Positions 7,252 to 9,480 of a stretch of 9,480 nt of DNA are shown one piece after another. The translations under genes and the position numbers were made by a program. Numbering within the stretch: the stretch's first letter is position 1; every line of letters begins with the position of its first letter. The DNA is taken from positions 1 to 9,480 of the forward strand of contig CAWUIK010000096.1 of NCBI GenBank assembly GCA_963922585.1. Reading direction: 5' to 3'. The stretch is from Parvicella sp963922585. Its GTDB lineage: Bacteria > Bacteroidota > Bacteroidia > Flavobacteriales_D > Parvicellaceae. The notes below the pieces were generated by a model. The model made no database searches, was not told where the DNA came from, and worked only from the letters and a program-made list of their open reading frames with translations.

Positions 7252-8094
7252 TTATGTTTTTATCAATCCTTCTAAAGGCGATTTGATAACATTACCAATT
7301 TTACATTTATGTTTTAATGCTACTTTTTTTAATTCCTCTTGAAAAGCATGACCTACAGAGCCTACAACATTTATGGGTAATGTTTTATGGTTTTTATATT
7401 TGATGATATGCTGTTTGAAAAAATCATCGAATGAATTTTCTACTAATTTTTGAAGATATGGCTGTTGTTTATAATGCTTACTTATCCAAGTGCTAAAAGA
7501 AGCCATATACTTATTGGGTCTTGGTTTTCTGTAAACATTCTCAAAAACAATTTCGGTTGTGATTCCTTTTTCATCAAAAAAAATTTCTCTCAAAGTTTCT
7601 GGCATGTCTTTATTTAGATAGTCTTGTAATATCCTTTTCCCCATATAACAACCGCTTCCTTCATCACCTAAAATATATCCCAAAGAAATTACATTATCAA
7701 TAATTTGATTGCCATCATAAAAACAACTGTTACTTCCAGTTCCCAAAATAACAGCTATTCCTTTTTTGTTGCCACAGGCTGCTTTCGCTGCTCCTAATAA
7801 ATCATGATTTACAGTAATTTCAGAAAAAGGAAAAAAACTATGTAGCGCATCTTTAATCACTTTTGATTTGGATTCCTGGGAACAACCAGCACCATAAAAC
7901 TCAATTAAATGTGTATTCTTGATATTGGAAGTGCAAAAGGTCGGCATCAGTTCGTTTCTAATGGAATCCATTATCATTTCCTTGGTGTTCATATATGGAT
8001 TTAGTCCAATAGTATGAAACTCTTTTACGACTTTTCCATGTTCTACTAATACCCAATCCGTTTTTGTAGAACCACTATCTGCTATCAACTTCAT
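7252..8094 (-). CDS. BadF/BadG-type ATPase, probable N-acetylglucosamine kinase-like protein
   Basis: A 280-residue cytoplasmic sugar kinase of the ASKHA fold, resembling the Bacteroidota N-acetylglucosamine kinase-like group within the BadF/BadG/BcrA/BcrD ATPase family. Visible motifs are the phosphate-1 loop ADSGSTKTDW (5-14), FYGAGC (66-71), a likely catalytic Asp in VNHDLLGAAKAA (D98), the phosphate-2 loop ILGTGSNS (116-123), GYILGDEGSGCYMGKRIL (139-156) and adenosine-binding VGSVGHAF (244-251). The probable reaction is ATP-dependent phosphorylation of GlcNAc or a related amino sugar, for salvage of cell-wall or environmental sugars; substrate identity is inferred, not shown. Length is normal for the group and all nucleotide-binding motifs are intact. 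The ATG start at 8094 opens directly into the conserved MKLIADSGSTKT. It lies 136 bases downstream of the pbpC-like gene on the same strand and has a candidate promoter in that gap, so it may be transcribed independently. It converges with the ligase-like gene. Confidence 0.88.
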   Translation of the reverse strand: MKLIADSGSTKTDWVLVEHGKVVKEFHTIGLNPYMNTKEMIMDSIRNELMPTFCTSNIKNTHLIEFYGAGCSQESKSKVIKDALHSFFPFSEITVNHDLLGAAKAACGNKKGIAVILGTGSNSCFYDGNQIIDNVISLGYILGDEGSGCYMGKRILQDYLNKDMPETLREIFFDEKGITTEIVFENVYRKPRPNKYMASFSTWISKHYKQQPYLQKLVENSFDDFFKQHIIKYKNHKTLPINVVGSVGHAFQEELKKVALKHKCKIGNVIKSPLEGLIKT

Positions 8095-8151
8095 ACACCC
8101 TTCATTTTAAGTTGCATAAAGATAATTTTATAAACCTCTTTAAAAACTAAA

Positions 8152-8160
8152 GCAAAATTA
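8152..8160 (-). promoter_or_regulatory. Candidate -7 element of the sugar kinase gene
   Basis: Read on the - strand, 8160-8153 is TAATTTTG, a perfect TAnnTTTG, followed by C as in the two + strand candidates. It would place transcription start near 8147 with a leader of about 50 bases before the ATG at 8094. No good -33 element is found 19-21 bases upstream (the site reads TTAA), so this rests on the -7 match and its location between genes. Confidence 0.4.
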
Positions 8161-8230
8161 AATATTCAACGAATAGTTTTTAATAACGACTTCTTACAAT
8201 CTATTTCACTGAATTTCAAACACAGTAATG

Positions 8231-9480
8231 TCACTTCACCACACTAAAAGAAACTGAAGTTTCAAAACCATCCGCATCTAAAATCTTAAGTATATGTTCG
8301 CCTTCTTTTGGTTGAAATTCCATTTCATGAATACCAATGGTTTCTCCGATATATTGATCGTCCATATGCCAATATATAACTGCTTCTCTATCATTGTGAG
8401 AAGCTTCAAAAACCGCTTTACCTTCTGACTCATCTAATAACTTAGGTAAATAAATGTTACTTTGAAATTTGGGATATACGATTACTAAAGGTTTTTGAGT
8501 TTCATCATAAGAACAACCATCACGATAAGGAGGCAAAGAAATATAAGTTGGATTTTTGTATCTGTAATATTTCTCAGCAATTGGAGGTAAAACAAACCAT
8601 GGTTTTGAAATCATATTCATAGGTAGCTCACATGAACTATTGACTCTTTGTCCATTAGCATCCAAATGTATTATTTTGTGATAAGGACAAGCACTGGCGT
8701 TTTTGCAGGAACTCGGAACAAGCACTGTATCAACTTCTGGGCAAATCGTGGATGCTTTAAAACCAGAATGCTTACAAATTGCAACACTTTCCATGTTATC
8801 ATAAGGAGGGGAAAACCAACTAGAATTTGATAATTTTGAAAACACATCAAATAAAATTGGAGCAGCTACTTTCACTCCTACCAAACCAGGTCTACCCTCT
8901 CCTTCTGCATTGCCTACCCATACTCCTACTACATATTTTGGAGTTACCCCCACTGCCCAAGCATCTCTGAAACCATAAGATGTTCCTGTTTTCCATGCAA
9001 TTTTTTGAGAAGTATTAAAATGTTGCCATTGTGCATCTTCTTCAGGTCTTACTACTTGCAACATCGCTTCAAAGGTACTCCAAACAGCAGCAGGACTAAA
9101 TGTTTTTTGAGTAGAAAAACCTTTGGGATTTGAATATAATTGAAAATCAATGAACTTATTTTTCTTGCCTTTTTCAAAATCATTGAGCGTTACAGCCATG
9201 TTTCCATAAATAGTACACAAATCCCACAAAGTAGTCTCTGCTCCTCCCAAAATTAAAGACAGACCATAGTCATTACTTGGTCTATTGATAGTGGACATTC
9301 CAATATCATTGAGTTTTTGATGAAATCTTTGTACTCCATAATCTTTTAGCATTTTTACTATGGGAACATTCAGTGAACGCGCTAATGCTTTGTGTGCTGG
9401 CACCACTCCATCGTATTTATAATCATAATTTTTCGGAGCATAACCGCTCAAAATCATTGGTAAATCTGGAATCAATTGGT
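8231..9480 (-). CDS. pbpC: Penicillin-binding protein 1C, C-terminal part (runs off the right edge)
   Basis: The transpeptidase and C-terminal parts of a class A penicillin-binding protein of the PBP1C type, an inner-membrane peptidoglycan synthase facing the periplasm. The frame is open to the right edge, so the membrane anchor, glycosyltransferase domain and catalytic SxxK serine lie outside; the TTG near 9475 is internal (Leu in LIPDLP), not a start. Counting from that Leu, visible marks are GYAPKNYD (11-18), the SxN motif in ALARSLNVP (30-38), LSLILGGAE (72-80) and the KTG box in WKTGTSYGFRDAWAVG (161-176). A PBP1C-like Cys-containing linker follows (C234, C245, C257, C263, C282, C321, including CPYHKIIHLD). 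A BiPBP_C-type domain occupies about 335-414 and ends at TGA 8231-8233. The visible part is intact, with no frameshift. The PBP1C-specific C-terminal domain separates it from PBP1A and PBP1B. Confidence 0.93.
   Translation of the reverse strand, partial: QLIPDLPMILSGYAPKNYDYKYDGVVPAHKALARSLNVPIVKMLKDYGVQRFHQKLNDIGMSTINRPSNDYGLSLILGGAETTLWDLCTIYGNMAVTLNDFEKGKKNKFIDFQLYSNPKGFSTQKTFSPAAVWSTFEAMLQVVRPEEDAQWQHFNTSQKIAWKTGTSYGFRDAWAVGVTPKYVVGVWVGNAEGEGRPGLVGVKVAAPILFDVFSKLSNSSWFSPPYDNMESVAICKHSGFKASTICPEVDTVLVPSSCKNASACPYHKIIHLDANGQRVNSSCELPMNMISKPWFVLPPIAEKYYRYKNPTYISLPPYRDGCSYDETQKPLVIVYPKFQSNIYLPKLLDESEGKAVFEASHNDREAVIYWHMDDQYIGETIGIHEMEFQPKEGEHILKILDADGFETSVSFSVVK

Noticed and set aside
8648..8830. 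A 60-codon + strand frame within the PBP1C gene.
   Set aside because: It is antisense to the conserved Cys-containing PBP1C linker, with no promoter or motif of its own.
9473..9475. TTG near the right edge as the start codon of the PBP gene.
   Set aside because: The frame continues open to the window edge, and PBP1C needs a membrane anchor, a glycosyltransferase domain and the SxxK serine upstream, so this Leu codon is internal.

Overview
The window looks like chromosomal DNA of a low-GC Bacteroidota, most likely a member of the Flavobacteriia. The evidence is a secreted protein with a type IX secretion (T9SS) C-terminal sorting domain, promoter-like sites matching the Bacteroidota -7 element TAnnTTTG, A-rich start regions without Shine-Dalgarno sequences, and a RecQ with Bacteroidota-like features. 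Genus or species cannot be read from this sequence alone.

Left to right on the + strand: the 3' end of a Lys/Ala-rich helical protein (ends 239); a full RecQ DNA helicase (345-2549); a 630-residue T9SS cargo protein (2655-4547) with its own candidate promoter and a strong intrinsic terminator (4575-4608); then, behind a second promoter, a two-gene unit of a Wzz-like polysaccharide co-polymerase (4698-5699) and an O-antigen ligase/Wzy-type membrane protein (5704-7146) that seems to start at TTG four bases after the previous stop. On the - strand, convergent to these, lie a BadF/BadG-type N-acetylglucosamine kinase-like protein (7252-8094) and the C-terminal part of penicillin-binding protein 1C (8231 to beyond the right edge).

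Most of the window concerns the cell envelope: surface protein export, chain-length control and polymerisation or ligation of a surface glycan, amino-sugar phosphorylation (possibly recycling) and peptidoglycan synthesis. recQ is a housekeeping DNA repair gene. Transcription units appear short: three candidate promoters share the extended core TTTGC, two of them also with TATG exactly 19 bases upstream.

I saw no tRNA, rRNA, CRISPR array, insertion sequence, integrase or toxin-antitoxin pair, and no gap between genes exceeds about 140 bases. I found no convincing sign of an undescribed defence or mobile system. The points most worth a second look are the RecQ zinc site without its cysteines, its C-terminal extension, the uncharacterised middle of the T9SS cargo protein, and the isolated co-polymerase/ligase pair with a non-ATG start.
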